From Diphasiastrum complanatum (taxonomy: Eukaryota > Streptophyta > Lycopodiopsida > Lycopodiales > Lycopodiaceae): DNA of 64,000 nt. A program made the translations under genes and the position numbers. Positions 11,456-23,498 of this stretch are shown here, in pieces. Location: the NCBI GenBank assembly GCA_029204225.1, contig CM055109.1, forward strand, positions 44,331,054 to 44,395,053, written 5' to 3'. A model generated the notes under the pieces. It did no database searches, had not been told where the DNA came from, and was given only the letters and a program-made list of their open reading frames with translations. How positions within the stretch are numbered: the stretch's first letter is position 1; every line of letters begins with the position of its first letter.

Positions 11456-12127
11456 GGTTGGAATGCTCAGGAGTGTTCAAGCTCGCAAGCTTGATTGAGA
11501 GAGCTAATATTCAAAAACTTCTTTTGATAGCTCTGATGATTAGATGATAAAACTACATGAATATGAACAGCTATTTATACTAAGAGATTAGGTCATCAAT
11601 TGCGATCGCCAATTGGCTGGTCATCAGCTGGCATCCATCTGGTCCTTGTCATTGATTGCTGATAGGCGATGAAATTGGCCGTAAACGTTCTGTCTGCATA
11701 AAATGAACCAAAACTGTAGCTCTACAAAAATGAACTAAAACAGCCACATGCGACACTATCGGGTTTTTCACAAAAAAGGAGAAGGTGCCCTTAAATCTCA
11801 TTTAGGGTTGCCCCACACTTTGCCAGAGTCATTTCCTTAACATTTGAGGCTCTTTGGAAAAAAGTGAAAAATGCAACATTGTAATTTTACACGAGATTTC
11901 TGTCAGGCGAAAAATGCGAAAAAGGAGAAGCTGCATTTTTCAACGAGATTTCTAACAGGCGAAAAGGAGACACTATCGTAAACTCCATGTAATTCAGCAA
12001 ACTGTGTAAAAACACTTGTAATTCTGCAAACTGATGTTAACACACGGAAAAATTCACAGAACTAGATAAGCAATGGATGAAGATTAAAACAGATTAGTCG
12101 ATTGGTAAGAAGGAGAATAATCCAACA
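11456..12127 (-). mobile_element. Family A copia 5' LTR, 3' end deleted
   Basis: On the minus strand it starts TGTTGGATTATTCTCC at 12127 and aligns with the LTR at 18748-19888. The TATA box TATAAATAG is at 11579-11571. The U3 contains a repeated motif, ACGAGATTTCTRWCAGGCGAAAA (near 11891 and 11940). Alignment stops at GAGCATTC, about 400-500 bp before the expected end. It was inserted into a plus-strand copia (family C) that resumes at about 12132; CATGC at 12128-12132 may be one target-site copy. Confidence 0.8.
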
Positions 12128-12131
12128 CATG

Positions 12132-12993
12132 CTATGTCAACATTACACTTGAGCATAGGACTAAAGAGAATATTTCATCAAAGAAGGGCATTTTTGTTGA
12201 ATATAGTGAGGTGAGTAAAGCTTACAAATCTACATTGCTTCAACAAGAAAAGTAGTCATAAGTAGGGATGTCATTTTTTATGAAAGAAATGTTCCAAAGA
12301 TTGATGTTGATGGTGGTGTTGATGATGGTTCTAGAATTTTTTATGATGTTGATGGTTCTTTGGATGATGGTGATGGAGAGGCATCTACAACTTAAAACCC
12401 AAGGAGGACATCAAGGCAAAGGCAAAAACCATCAAGGCTCACATATGATGAGAAGGGTAAGGAGATTGTTGAGAGTACAAAGTTTGTTTTTCTAACTTCT
12501 TTTCATGAGCCTACTTTTGTAGAGGAAGCAAGGCAAAAGAAGGAGTGGATCCAAGCAATGGATCTTGAGTATCAAGCTCTTATGAAGAACAATACTTGGA
12601 AGTTAGTGAATCTTCCACAATATAAGAAGGCAATTGGATGCAAATGAGTTGTCAAGGTGAAGACAAACCAAGATGAATCTGTCAACAAGTACAAAGAAAG
12701 GTTGGTGGCAAAAGGATATGCTCAAGAGTATGGTATTGACTATGATGAGACCTTTGCGACCATGGAAAATATAGTAAGCATTAGAATCATCATTTCTCTT
12801 GCTACATTTTTTGACAGGTATCTATGGAAAATGGATGCTTCTAATGCTTTCTTGAATGGAGATCTTAATGATGAAGTTTACATGGAGCAACCAGAGGGCT
12901 ACATTCTCAAGACAAGCCAAACATGGTATGCTTACTTCAAAAGAGTTTGTATGGGATTAAGCAAGAACCTATGAGTTGGTATGCTAAGCTTTG
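12132..12993 (+). pseudogene. Family C Ty1/copia integrase C-term and RT N-terminal part
   Basis: After an integrase C-terminal stretch (SRDVIFYER-like with stops), RT begins with EWIQAMDLEYQALMKNNTW. It continues KYKERLVAKGYAQEYGIDYD, MDASNAFLNGDLNDEVYMEQ and PEGYI. There is a TAA in the acidic linker near 12392 and a TGA in place of Trp before VVKVKTNQDE. It stops at a foreign insert at about 12994. The 5' side was cut by the family A insertion at 12127. Confidence 0.8.
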
Positions 12994-13360
12994 TTAGAAA
13001 ATAAGTTGCATATGAGTCGAATAACTATTCGACAATGATATTTTGAATAATTGTTCAATACTGATAGTTTGATATTTGATATAAAAAATAGTAGTTAATT
13101 ATGCCACTTGGAGATAAGGAATTGAACCCAAAATATGCAGTGGATAAGGCTCCACTATCAAATTTGATTCAGTCGTTATTTGATAATTTTTGACAAACGA
13201 TTTGACTCTATGTCGACAATGTGTGTATTTCTGTAGATGGTCTTCAACACCTTCGACATTGTCTCAACAATGCAAGTAAAACTATAGAGTAGTTCCACAT
13301 TACAAAATGATTCAAGGAATGAAATCTAATAAGCTTAACACAATTTTGCTATCTCAAACT
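12994..13360. other. Unidentified ~360-bp insert within copia RT
   Basis: The RT reading is interrupted between MSWYAKLC and MSEYNHSLYF by AT-rich non-coding sequence. No terminal inverted repeats or TG...CA ends could be defined. It could be a small MITE or a filler deletion product. Confidence 0.4.
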
Positions 13361-13690
13361 TTCATTATGAGTGAGTATAATCATTCACTCTACTTTATAA
13401 TGAATGTTAATGATGTTACTATCTTCTTAATCTATGTGGGTGATATTCTTTTAAGTGGTGGTAATAAGCAAGATATAGATGATATCAGGATAACTCTCAA
13501 GAAAGAGTTTGAGGTTCATGATGTTGGATACTTGCACTATATATTAGGAATAGAAGTAAGTAGGAATTCCAAAACTACTGTTATTTGTCAATAGAAGTAT
13601 GCTAAATCTATTGTCAAAAGGTTTCATATGGATGAATGCAAATATGTTTCTACACCTATGGAATCAAATATAAAGCTAACTATAAAAGGT
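13361..13690 (+). pseudogene. Family C Ty1/copia RT C-terminal part
   Basis: MSEYNHSLYFIMN leads into FLIYVGDILLSGGNKQDIDD, DVGYLHYILGIEVSR and the finger ending in CKYVSTPMESN. The catalytic YVDD box reads YVGD, so the first of the two metal-binding Asp residues is lost. A TAG interrupts after TTVICQ. RNase H and the LTR are missing. Confidence 0.8.
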
Positions 13691-15365
13691 AATGGTAATT
13701 CAAACTAAACTCTAATAGCTTTTCCTTCAGAAATTCAATAGATCATTTTCTTTTTGTTAATGCATCTTGATTTTTAAGGGAGATTCCAACCCTAAACTTT
13801 AAACCCTAAATTGTATTTATAGATGGTGGACTACAAACGAGTAAGTTCTTTTGAAATATATAAACTTGTTCGTTGCAAAAATAAAAAAAATGTATTCACA
13901 CTAAATTCTAGGCATTAATTATTGTCTTGTTTGCTTACATTCATGCAGATCGGATGGGAGACAACGATGCTGACGAGATGAAGAGTAGCTTAGGCCTAGA
14001 TGACACTTTTTTATTATTATAGATTATTTGTAATTATATCAAGTCAGAGAGAATGAAAAAGCAGCAAGTTTGTAATACATTTAGCGGCATGAGTAATATA
14101 TTATTACTTTAAACTATTTTTATTGTGTTATTCTATATAAAATGCATTTTGCAATTTCAATAATGCAGATTGTAGTTTACATATTGAATGTAAAAACTCT
14201 AATCTGTAAATGCACTCTAAAACATAAGGAATTGAAGCGAAACAAAAGTAGAGGAACAATGTGCATCAAGAAGTCCAATGTTGGATTCACCAATGTGCAA
14301 TGTGCAATGTCACACGAATATGCAAGAAGTTCAAACAAAACATGTAGTTCAATGCAATGTCATAGTAAGAATTAAAATGCAATGTCGCGATGCAATGCAC
14401 AATGTAGCTCACATAATGAAAAGAAGGTAATAAAAAATGTTTAAAAGTGTAATCAAACTTTTTTCCAAGAATGTCACTTCACTGGCTCCAAAAAACAACT
14501 TGCTATTAAAACAGTCCACTGTTTTTAAAGCATTTTTTTAATTTTTCTAACATGTTTGAGCTATTGAAATCCAACAGACAATTATCCGTCACATTTTGAT
14601 GAATACTTTGTATGTCTGTGATAGGCGTACATTCGTTAGATGACTAATTTGGATACTTCTCTATTCGTCGAAAACTATAATAGATGTCAAAATGCGACAC
14701 TAATACTACACATCACATTCTAACATCCACCTCACTGAAAAGACATTAGACTATGTCGTCCACATGGAAATCCACGTTAGCTTTTAGATGTTGTAATTTG
14801 ATGTCTAGTTGTGAGTCGAACATCCACATGGACGTCAAAATGCATTGTCCATGTGGCCAACCTCGGCTGGCATCCTACTGATGGTTCTAGTGGGGCTAGT
14901 TGGCATAGGCATCATTTTGGAATGCATTTTACAATTGTCAAAATCTGAGACCCTATTGTGACATGTTTTGCAATGCTCATGTCGATTAAACATAAATAAA
15001 TGTGCAATTTCATGTCGAAAATCATGATAGGTGTTGTAGTGGGTTCCCCTATTTATACGTGTTGTCCAATTCTGGGTACGACATGAAATATTCTAGAATG
15101 CGATAAGAGGCTTTTGCAATAAGCCCAAACACTACACAACATAAGTAGAGAGTCGAAAGTATTAGAAATAGGTAACCAGTTGGCATCTTGCACGTGTGAG
15201 TCCAACATTGGGCCTTAGGCTAATAAGTGCCATGGAGCACAATTATTCAATAAAGTATATTAAACTTAGCTTTTATAAAGTTCCTAAGTTAGGAAACACA
15301 ACTTGACCTCAAAAAACACAAAGTGATATTGATGATCAAGATAGTGATCCTGATGGAACGTCAAT
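13691..15365. other. Non-coding interval with short direct repeats
   Basis: No gene was recognised. About 14270-14410 is rich in a repeated GCAATGT/CAATGTGCAATG word. About 14670-14990 repeats GTCAAAATGC-type words in both orientations, as subterminal regions of DNA transposons often do. No matching terminal inverted repeats were found, so no transposon is called. Confidence 0.4.
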
Positions 15366-15410
15366 AGCCAATCAGAGTGAAGGGGACTCACCTCTCAAAT
15401 CTATAAGAGG
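15366..15410 (+). promoter_or_regulatory. Probable LTR promoter: CCAAT and TATA boxes
   Basis: TAGCCAATCAG near 15366 and CTATAAGAGG at 15401-15410 are spaced as in a plant pol II promoter. They sit upstream of the CT/CA microsatellite and the gag-like ORFs, which suggests the 5' LTR of a Ty3 element. The LTR borders could not be defined. Confidence 0.35.
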
Positions 15411-15484
15411 GAGCCATTTCCCTTGTATTTGATCATCTTCTATTTATCCTTGTATTCTATCACACTCTCTCAATTTTATTTTCG

Positions 15485-15677
<193 letters not shown>

Positions 15678-15897
15678 TTAAGAAAACCTTGGAGGGATCA
15701 TTAAGATACGTAGGTAGAATTTATTTCACCGTTTACCTCCCTTGATAAGACCAACCTCTTGAGGAGAAGATCTAGAGCCAAGGATGCCTAGATACGCACG
15801 AATAAACTGAATCTAGAAAAGATCAAAAAGAGAAAAAGAATAAAAGATGAACGCCACACAAATCTAGGCTATTCCATGATCTGATCTAAAGCTAAGA

Positions 15898-16720
15898 TTG
15901 AAAACCTTTAAAGCATACCATGAGTACCTAGATAGACTACACGAATACCTAGATAGACTAAGCAGTCAAGTGTGCACGTCCTATCCACATTACAAATTCA
16001 AAGAGACCACAACAATACCACTGGGAGAAGTAGCGCTGATCTATCAAGATCAATATCAACTAGCCTTATCACGAGATCCTTTGATGGATGGTGTCAATTA
16101 CCCATTTGTCGATAAACAAGGTTATCAAGAATGACCACTAGACTCATATAGTTATTATTGAAAATATGGCAAGTCTATGTTGTTGCTAATCATCATCAAA
16201 GAAAGCCTCAGGTTTTACGTAAGCGAACTCATATCTATGCTTTTCTTGGAGCACAACAAATATATATATCTATACATATGCTTTGTACAGACTTTGACAG
16301 ATAAAAAAATTGAGAGAGTTATTCTATTCTTCCGAGGAAAAACTTCATCATGGTGGCGTGACCTACAACCAAAACCTACCACATGGGAAGAGTTCATGGA
16401 AATGTTCAGAAAGTCATTTGTGGTTGTAGACGACTCAGACTTCTACCAAAGATTTGTCAAGTGCAAAATAGGTACTCAGAATATGGACTCGTACCTGCAG
16501 GAATAAAGTTCTCTCATTTGATGCAAAATAGGCACTATGGCAGTTTATCCTAGGTCTATCTGTAGATTATCAGGATGAGTGCAAGCGTAATGTGCTTCAA
16601 ACTTTTGATGATATTGTACGAGTCACAAAAGTGTATGATTCCACAACGGTGGCATCTAGAAAGCAATTACAAGCTAATCCATCTGGATCATCCGGACCCA
16701 ACTAGAACAAAGAAAAGAAA
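15898..16720 (+). pseudogene. Ty3/gypsy chromovirus gag remnant
   Basis: An N-terminal stretch contains an in-frame duplication of HEYLDRL (15924-15963). From about 16290 the Retrotrans_gag core follows: RVILFFRGKTSSWWRDL, TWEEFMEMFRKSF and FVKCKIGTQNMDSY. Further gag (WQFILGLSVDYQDECKRNVL) lies in a second frame after a stop near 16503. No zinc knuckle remains. The gag ends near 16720 and is joined almost directly to integrase, so protease, RT and RNase H are missing. Confidence 0.7.
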
Positions 16721-16794
16721 AGAGTTCATGGGTATAAAAAATCTAAGTATTTTGACGAACTGGATCAAGTTGTATCTGAGTCTCACAAAACTCT

Positions 16795-17975
16795 AGATTT
16801 GGTTAGAAAAGTGTTTTATTGGCCAAAACTCAAGCCATTTGTCGAGTCTTATGTAGTTAATTGTAGACCTTGTCAGTTAGCCAAAGCTAAATGCTTGAAG
16901 ATTGGAGGGTTACATCCCCTAGATATCCCTCAAAAATGATGGAAAAGTATATCTATGGATTTTGTGGTTGGACTTCCAAGGACCCAACGCCAAAATGATT
17001 CTATTCGGGTTGTGGTGGACAGGTTGACAAAGTTAGCTACTATTATACTAGTCACGTCAACTAGTAAGGCTTTGGATTTAGCCCAGATCTTTGTGGAAAG
17101 ATTATTTAGGCTTTATGGACTGCCAAGTAATATAGTTAGTGATAGAGAACCTAAATTTATAGGTCACTTTTGGTCAGCTATATTTCATAAGCTTGAAACC
17201 TCACTTAGTTTCAGTTATACTGATCATCCTGAATCAGATGGCCAGACTGAGAGAACTAATTAGACTATGGAGGATATGTTGAGAACATATGTGTCTCACG
17301 AGCAATCTCAGTGGGAAGATTATGTTCCTTTGATTGAGTTTACTTATAACAGTAGGAAACATTTTGCTACTGGTTATATTCTGTTTATGCTTATGTACGA
17401 TTTTCAACGTAGATCTCCGGTAAATGTGGAGATGAAATTTGTTAAGATTCAAAAAGTTGTGGATGTTTTGCATGATATGCATGAAATGTTGCAAGAAGCC
17501 TGTGATTGTATCCGGAGTGCTCAAGATTGAGCTAAGCACTATGCCGATCTTAAGAGGTCTCCTAGAGATTTTAAAGTTGATGACTGGGTATATTAGAATA
17601 CCTAAGGATTCTAAGACTATGTGTACGGGAAAGCATTATAAATTGTCTACCAGATATTGTGGACCATTTTGGACTATAAAAAAAACTAGTTTTCTAGCTT
17701 ATGAACTAGATCTTTAGGACAAGACTATAGCTCACCTTGTGTTTCATGTAAGCCGGTTAAAAATATGTTTACATGAAGGTGACGTAGTTGGTTCAGAGGA
17801 GGATCTTATCGCTTAGTCTTCCTTTGGAATCTGAAGAGGTACTCAGAACCAGAGATAAACAATTGAGAAATCGTTCTATCTTTGAGTGCTTGATTAGGTG
17901 GAAGAAACGGACTGAGGATAATGATTCATGGGAGCGGGTCGAAAGCATAAAGAAGAACTTCCCTGGTATTCACTT
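16795..17975 (+). pseudogene. Ty3/gypsy chromovirus integrase with chromodomain tail
   Basis: The integrase zinc finger end (VRKVFYWPKLK...CRPCQLAKAK) is followed by the rve core MDFVVGLP (first Asp), NIVSDREPKF (second Asp) and HPESDGQTERTN (Glu), so the DDE residues are present. The GPY-like region is frameshifted (17550-17780). The C-terminus FECLIRWKKRTEDNDSWERV is chromodomain-like, which places the element among the chromoviruses. Breaks include a TGA before WKSISMDF (about 16939), a TAG after QTERTN (17262) and a TGA after CIRSAQD. Chromodomains are thought to steer integration to modified chromatin. This copy is inactive. Confidence 0.85.
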
Positions 17976-17994
17976 CTAGAGATATAAGTGGTTC

Positions 17995-18152
17995 AAGGGG
18001 GGGAGAATGTTATGTCCATGTCCTGTATAAGAGAATCGGAATAATTCCTGACATGGATAGCTGGTCACTCCAGTTGTATGTGGTTATTAGATACACTAAG
18101 TCATTTCGGATGTGGTTGATACAGTAATTAATAATCATATGAGGGTCCTGGT
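17995..18152 (+). mobile_element. Chromovirus PPT and truncated 3' LTR
   Basis: The polypurine tract AAGGGGGGGAGAA (17995-18007) is followed by TGTTATGTCCATGTCC, a typical Ty3 3' LTR start at 18008. The LTR is cut near 18152, where a family A copia fragment begins. No second LTR copy was found in the window. Confidence 0.7.
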
Positions 18153-18740
18153 ATAACACATTGGAAGGCTCTTATCATAGTCATGAGATATCTTTGAGCT
18201 ACTATGGACTTTTGCATGTGTTATGGAGCAGTCGGCAACGACAAACTCAATTTACTCAGTGGTTATACAGATGCAAGTTGGGCAGGAGATGTAGACACTC
18301 GTAAATCTATTTTCGGATTTACATTCTTCCTCAACAATGGTCCAGTTTCCCAGAACAGTCGCAAGCAATTTTTGATAGCTCTATCTTCCGCTGAATCAGA
18401 GTATATCGCAGCCTCTCAAGGTACAAAGGAAACAATTTGGTTGAGGAACTCACTCTCAGATATCGGTCTGAATCAATATGCTCCGAAGACATTATTTTGT
18501 GATAATCAAAGTGCCATCGCTTAATCAACCAACCCTAGATTTCATTCCAAGAGTAAGCACATTGAACCGAAGTATCATTTTATCAAAAGCAAAGTTCTGA
18601 ACAAAGAGGTCAGATTGCAGTATTGTAGAACGCAAGATATGACAGCAGATGTTTTTACTAAAGCATTAAGTTTGGAGTCACACAGAAGATTCTGTGTAGA
18701 ACTAAGTTTGAAGGTCTTGGCATTCAAGGATTCTAGTTAA
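18153..18740 (+). pseudogene. Family A Ty1/copia RNase H and pol C-terminus
   Basis: The RNase H motifs are SGYTDASWAGDVDTRKS, ALSSAESEYIAASQ, FCDNQSAIA and SKSKHIEPKYHF, followed by the terminal TADVFTKALS and SLKVLAF. A TAA replaces Leu after DNQSAIA (18522). The 5' part of the element is missing from 18153 upstream. The purine tract GGGGGAG (18741-18747) and the LTR follow directly. Confidence 0.85.
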
Positions 18741-18747
18741 GGGGGAG

Positions 18748-19888
18748 TGTTGGATTATTCTCCTTTTATCAACCAACTAATTGGTTTTAATTTTCATCCA
18801 TTGTTTATCCAGTTTTGTGGATTTACCCGTGTGTTACAAGTGTTTTTACACAGTCTGCAGAATTGCACGAAGTTTACGACAGTGTCTCCTTTTTTGCCTA
18901 TCAGGAATCCCGTTGAAAAATGCAGCTTCTCTTTTTTCGTATTTTTTGCCTAACATAAATCTCGTGTAAAATCACAGTGTCGCATTTTTCCAAAGAGCCT
19001 CAAATGTTAAGGAAATGACTCTGACAAAGTGTGAGGCAATCCTAAATGAGATTTAAGGGCACCTCCATTTTTTCCTTTTTCGCAAAAAACCCGACAGTGT
19101 CGCATGTGGCTGTTTTAGTTCATTTCTGCAGAGCTACAGTTTTGGTTCATTTATGCAGACAGAACGTTTATGGCCAATTTCACCACTTATCAGCAATCAA
19201 TGACAACGACCGGATGGATGCTAGCTGATCACCAACCAACTGGTGATCACAATTGATGACCTAATCTCTTAGTATAAATAGTTGTTCATATTCATGTAGT
19301 TTTATCATCTAATCATCAAAGTTATCAAAAAAAATTTTTGAATAGTTAGCTCTCTCTCTCAAGCTTGCGAGCTTGAACACTCCTGAGCATTCTAGCTCAC
19401 TTCTTAGAGTCGTTTTAGAGATTGCTATTGCGCTACTGCTTATCAACATTGCGCTTGATTCAGACTTTCATTTTTTAGCCGCTCAGAGATAGCATAGAGT
19501 ACGTGATTTCGATCCGCAACTTATTGTACTCATTTAATTCAGTTTCATTTTGAATCATTACTATCCTTTATTGCGTTCAGCTTCATCTCAGAATGTATGC
19601 ATTTTCTGGAGTTCTTCGCGACTAATTATTTGTCTGATAATTTTCGATGCTTAATTGTTTGGCTACGTAATCCCTATAGTATTGGCAATTTCAAAGTTAG
19701 TTACTATAAGTTCAAACGTGATTTCTATCACTATTGTCTTGTTTGAAGTTGATAGGCGTAGTCATGCATTGGAAAGATGAAGATAGTTTATTCCACCATG
19801 CACAAAAAGTTTCTTTCTAGACACACGAATTATTTTCATTCATTTTCTTTTCGAGGTAGACCTATCTTCTGCACACCACTTTCTAACA
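18748..19888 (+). mobile_element. Family A copia 3' LTR (1141 bp)
   Basis: It starts TGTTGGATTATTCTCC and ends TTTCTAACA. TATAAATAG lies at 19273-19281. It aligns along most of its length with the LTRs at 53046, 56048, 11456 and 44118. At its 3' border it enters a minus-strand copia integrase, so the element had inserted into that older copy. ACATG (19889-19893) is the likely right-hand target-site base set. The left copy is lost with the 5' end. Confidence 0.85.
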
Positions 19889-20705
19889 ACATGTAGATCC
19901 AAAGATTTTAAAATACTTGACACTCCTACCAAAGAGAGCTTCAAAAGGTGTCTTATAATTCAATGGTGCACTTGGCCACCTATTGCAAAGGTAATTTGCA
20001 CATGTCAAGGTTTCGCCCCAAAAAGATTTAGGAAGATTAGTACTTAACCTCATAGCTTTGGCACCTTTACACAAAGTTTGATTCTTCCTCTTAGCCATTC
20101 CATTTTGTTGTTGAGTCCTTGCGCTTGAATGCTCGTTCTTGATGTGCATCAAAAAGGCTTTGAATTTGGTAGAAATGTAATCTCCACCATTGTTTGACCT
20201 CAAGAACTTGATCTTGGTGCTGAAGTGGTTCCCCCTGACGTTCTTGAACTTTACAAAAATATTAAACATCTTATCTTTTCTCTTTAGAATACCCAAGTAA
20301 ATCTACTAAAGTCACCAATAAATGTGACATACATCTTAGCACCACCATTGCTAATTGTACTCATACTATGTATATCCTTATGCCAAACCTCTTGACTTGG
20401 CAATTGCTCCCTTGCCACAAATCCATCTTGGTTAGCAACAACAAAAATATCAAGTTTGAACAATCTACCTTGCCTTTTCTCTTTTTCAATCAAGACTTCT
20501 TTCTTTTTGATCAAGCAAGCATTTCCAACAAATTCCTCTTCTAGAACCTTGTCAACTTACACTAAGAAAATTCTTAGTTATTGATGGTATGAACAAAACA
20601 TTCTTCAGGTTGACATTCTTAATTGTAGAAAGTAAAATAGGAATTGTACCAATGCCCTGGATGGCATACTCGCCATCATTTGTTATGTAGATGACTTTAT
20701 TTCCA
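19889..20705 (-). pseudogene. Family E Ty1/copia PR/GAG_pre/integrase fragment
   Basis: On the minus strand: a protease C-terminal stretch (IQGIGTIPI, NVLFIPSITKNFLSV), GAG_pre-integrase (GRLFKLDIFVV, EVWHKDIHSMS), then integrase MYVTFIGDFSRFTWVF, LRSNNGGDYISTKF, QQQNGMAKRKNQTL and PFEALFGRSVKYFKIFG. The usual SDNGGEY box reads SNNGGDY, so a catalytic Asp is changed to Asn. At 19889 it is cut by the family A LTR and at about 20705 by a family B LTR. Confidence 0.8.
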
Positions 20706-20707
20706 CC

Positions 20708-21231
20708 TTGTTAGGTTGTTTGGTCAAGTTCCTAAATAGTATAGGACCAAACTCCTCAAATCATGGAGATAGTTGATCAACCTAACCATCAAATTGGCAT
20801 GACTTTAGGGTTAGGTAAGATTGAAATATTAGGAGAAAATATGTCAATTATTCTCCTTATTACATGCTGGATTTTCACCTAAATTCAAAGGAAAAGAGCC
20901 CAATTGTACATACAATCTATCATTCCATAGCGAAGAAATAGAATTTTTTGAGCAAATTGGTAGTCTTGTGTTTTTGTGAATGCTTTGAAAACTGAATTTG
21001 ATCACACTCATTCTCTAATAGCAGGCCGTACTGGAGGCCATACTACACACGTGTGGGGTCATTTCCATGTTTGATTATTGTATTGGATTGCTCTTGATTG
21101 TGTGATCCTAAATTGCTAATCTAGATCAAGAAATTGATGACTAGTTTGCAATAGATTGGTGTAGCAATCAATCAATCGATCTTGGAGTCTTCTGTAGGCT
21201 CATTTGTAGTCCTTAGTACTGTACTTTAACA
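20708..21231 (+). mobile_element. Family B copia 5' LTR, left end truncated
   Basis: It aligns with the family B LTR at 25846-26534 through shared blocks such as CTTATTACATGCTGGATTTT, the GGCCGTACT box and AGTACTGTACTTTAACA at its end. It is followed directly by a PBS. The left end is missing: the 3' LTR of the same element starts about 100 bp earlier in homologous terms. Confidence 0.75.
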
Positions 21232-21244
21232 TGGTATTAGAGCC
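21232..21244 (+). other. Primer binding site, tRNA-iMet
   Basis: TGGTATTAGAGCC complements the 3' end of initiator tRNA-Met with one mismatch (TGGTATCAGAGCC expected). Confidence 0.8.
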
Positions 21245-21868
21245 AAGTACAAGAGGATAATCATGATCAAAACACAATTTTTTTTAGCAGGTTTATTGCT
21301 AGAAAACTAGTCTTGTGAGGGCGAGTCTTAGTGTGAAGATTAGGGATCCAAACTTGGTGAGGTTCAGTAGCCGTGGTTCAGTAGCCATACTGTCCACATT
21401 TGTAGAAGCCTCTATACCTTCATTTAATCTTCATTATTCATAAGATCCAAACGATTTGATTCTACATCGTCTTGATGAGTATTTTGGTGCCAATCAAAGG
21501 AAAAGCATCACATTTTGTTTGCCATCAATTAGATTTGACTTAGTGTCATGAGATATAATTAATTGAGATTGAGCTCAAACCCTTTAAAAACAATTTACAG
21601 GTCTTGAAGAACCATCAAGAAGAGGGAGAGAGATTTAGTCATCTTTTTGTCCAAATCTAGTGAAAATTGATAGTTTTTTTATTATAGATCATCTCATCTC
21701 CATTCTATCTTCATGAGGGAGTGTGAGAGCTATGACCAAAAGTCCAAAATGAGGCTAGAAGTTAAATTTGAGAAGATCAAAATCAAGTGCAACCTTTGTG
21801 AGTTTCTATATACAAATCAATTTTAACTGTTTTTAGCATTATTTTGTAGAAGTCATTAAGAAGATGGC
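21245..21868 (+). other. Family B copia leader
   Basis: A non-coding leader resembling 26548-27500 of the larger family B element (for example AAAACTAGTCTTGTGAGGG and the CCTTTGTGAGTTTCTA block). Gag and most of pol do not follow. A MITE fragment and then RT follow instead. Confidence 0.6.
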
Positions 21869-22193
21869 ATTAGGGGAGTTTTGAGGTCCAAAAGAACCTT
21901 ATAAGAATTTGTGCAAGCATCCCTTTTGTGTCATTAAGATATTATAACACTATTGTCATCTAATACGTTTGACTTGCCATAACTTTTTAATCATAGCTCA
22001 GAAGTATGCCAAATAAGATATCATTGAAAAGCGTTGTTGAGCGCTTTGCAATGCACCAAAGTTCGCTAATATCGGACTCACCACTAAAAAGTTATGCCAT
22101 TTTTAATGTGGACTCAAAAAGTTACGTTATGAAGATTTCAAATTTGAGTGGTTTGATTGGTCCATGTGTAAGAAAAATTTGAGAAAATACATG
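21869..22193 (+). mobile_element. MITE fragment (copy 1)
   Basis: It begins ATTAGGGGAGTTTTGAGGTCC and aligns throughout with the reverse complement of the complete element at 44831-45193, including the CCATAACTTTTTAATC and GACTCAAAAAGTTACGTTA blocks. Its right terminal repeat is missing: the sequence runs into copia RT near 22193. Confidence 0.7.
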
Positions 22194-23174
22194 AGGTTTA
22201 ATGATGGAAAGGACATTGTACTTATATTGTATGTTGATGACATAATCTTAAGTGGAAATGACCTAGATGAAATAAAAGATGTTAAGATTGCTTTATCTAA
22301 AAAGTTTAGGATGGTTGATCTTGGCCAATTGCACTTCATTCTAGGAATAGAAGTTGTAAAAGGATTGGATTTTTGCTTTCTATGTCAATCTAAATATGCT
22401 ACAACCATGCTAGATAGATTTGGAATGAAAAATTGTAAAGGCATTGAGACTCCAATGGAGCAAAATGTAAAAGCATCTATAAGTGGTGATGAAGCATCCT
22501 TTGAGGACATCACTTTCTATAGAAGGCTTATAGGCTCCTATTTAACTATAGCTAGGTCTGATCTTAGTTATAGCATTGGTAAGTTAAGCTAATATATGCA
22601 AAGTCCTCTTGTGTCACATTGGCAGATGGTCAAAAGAGTTCTAAGATACATCTCATCAACTAGAAATTTTGGCATACTCAGAGCCTATAGTGACTCGGAT
22701 TTTTCAGGTGACAAAGTGGATTGAAAATCTACAAGTGCATTTGCTACATTCCTTTGTGATGGAGTAGTATCATGGCTACCCAAAAAGCAAGATACTATTT
22801 CATTATCTTCAACAGAATCCAAGAATAAGGGATTGAAATCAACATGCAAGGAGGTCTTATGGCTCAAAAGGCTATTGCTAGGAAGTCATGGAGGCCGAGG
22901 AGCTTCCTTGGATCTATTGTGACAACCAATCAACCCAATCACTTGCTACCAATCCTATATTCCATGCAAGGAGCAAGCACATCGAGATTGCTCATCACTT
23001 TGTGAGAGAAAATGTGCAAGCTATAGAAATCAAATTCCAACATGTGCCTTCATTAGATTGCTTAGCTAATTTGCCTACTGAATCCTTGCCTAAGGATTCT
23101 TTCATTAATCTAAGATCATTACTTGGATTAATTGATGAATGTACCATAGTTTTCCAAGCCAGATTTGAGGAGGG
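22194..23174 (+). pseudogene. Family B Ty1/copia RT C-term and RNase H (element 1)
   Basis: RT resumes just before the catalytic box (LILYVDDIILSGNDLDE, with YVDD intact), then GQLHFILGIEVVKG and GMKNCKGIETPMEQ. RNase H shows AYSDSDFSGDKVD, GVVSWLPKK, YCDNQSTQSLATN and HARSKHIEIAHHF. Stops occur at 22590, near 22722 and around 22880-22920, with frame changes. Gag, protease, integrase and the RT N-terminus are gone. The upstream junction is with the MITE fragment. Confidence 0.85.
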
Positions 23175-23498
23175 GAGAAAACAACAAATTTTAGCTTGCT
23201 TGTATGCAATTTTTGGAAACCAATTTTCCACATGTGTAGACTAGTTTGGATAGGTTAGATCATGATCATAGGGGTTAGTTAGGTTGTTTGCTCAAGTTCC
23301 TAAATTTGCCACACGTGTAGACTAGCGTGGATAGGTTAGATCATGATCATAGGGGGTAGTTAGGTTATTTGCTCAAGTTTCTAAATTTTAGGACCAAACT
23401 CCTCAAATCATGGAGGTAGTTGATCAACCTAACCATCAAATTGGCACGACTCCAGCATTAGGTAAGATTAACATATTAGGACAAAATTCGTCAATCAT
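23175..23498 (+). mobile_element. Family B copia 3' LTR, truncated, with 81-bp tandem duplication
   Basis: It follows the purine tract GAGGAGGGGAGA. A unit of 81 bp starting CCACATGTGTAGACTAG (23228-23308) is repeated at 23309-23389 with a few changes. Similarity to the 5' LTR continues to about 23498 and then stops. Confidence 0.65.

Noticed and set aside
13691-15060. CACTA transposon suggested by short subterminal repeats and TGTTGTAGTG near 15030
   Set aside because: No matching CACTA start, no target duplication and no transposase were found.
22164-22200. Protein similarity (CKKNLRK) between 22164 and the minus ORF at 44742-45032
   Set aside because: It reflects nucleotide identity of two MITE copies, not a coding gene.
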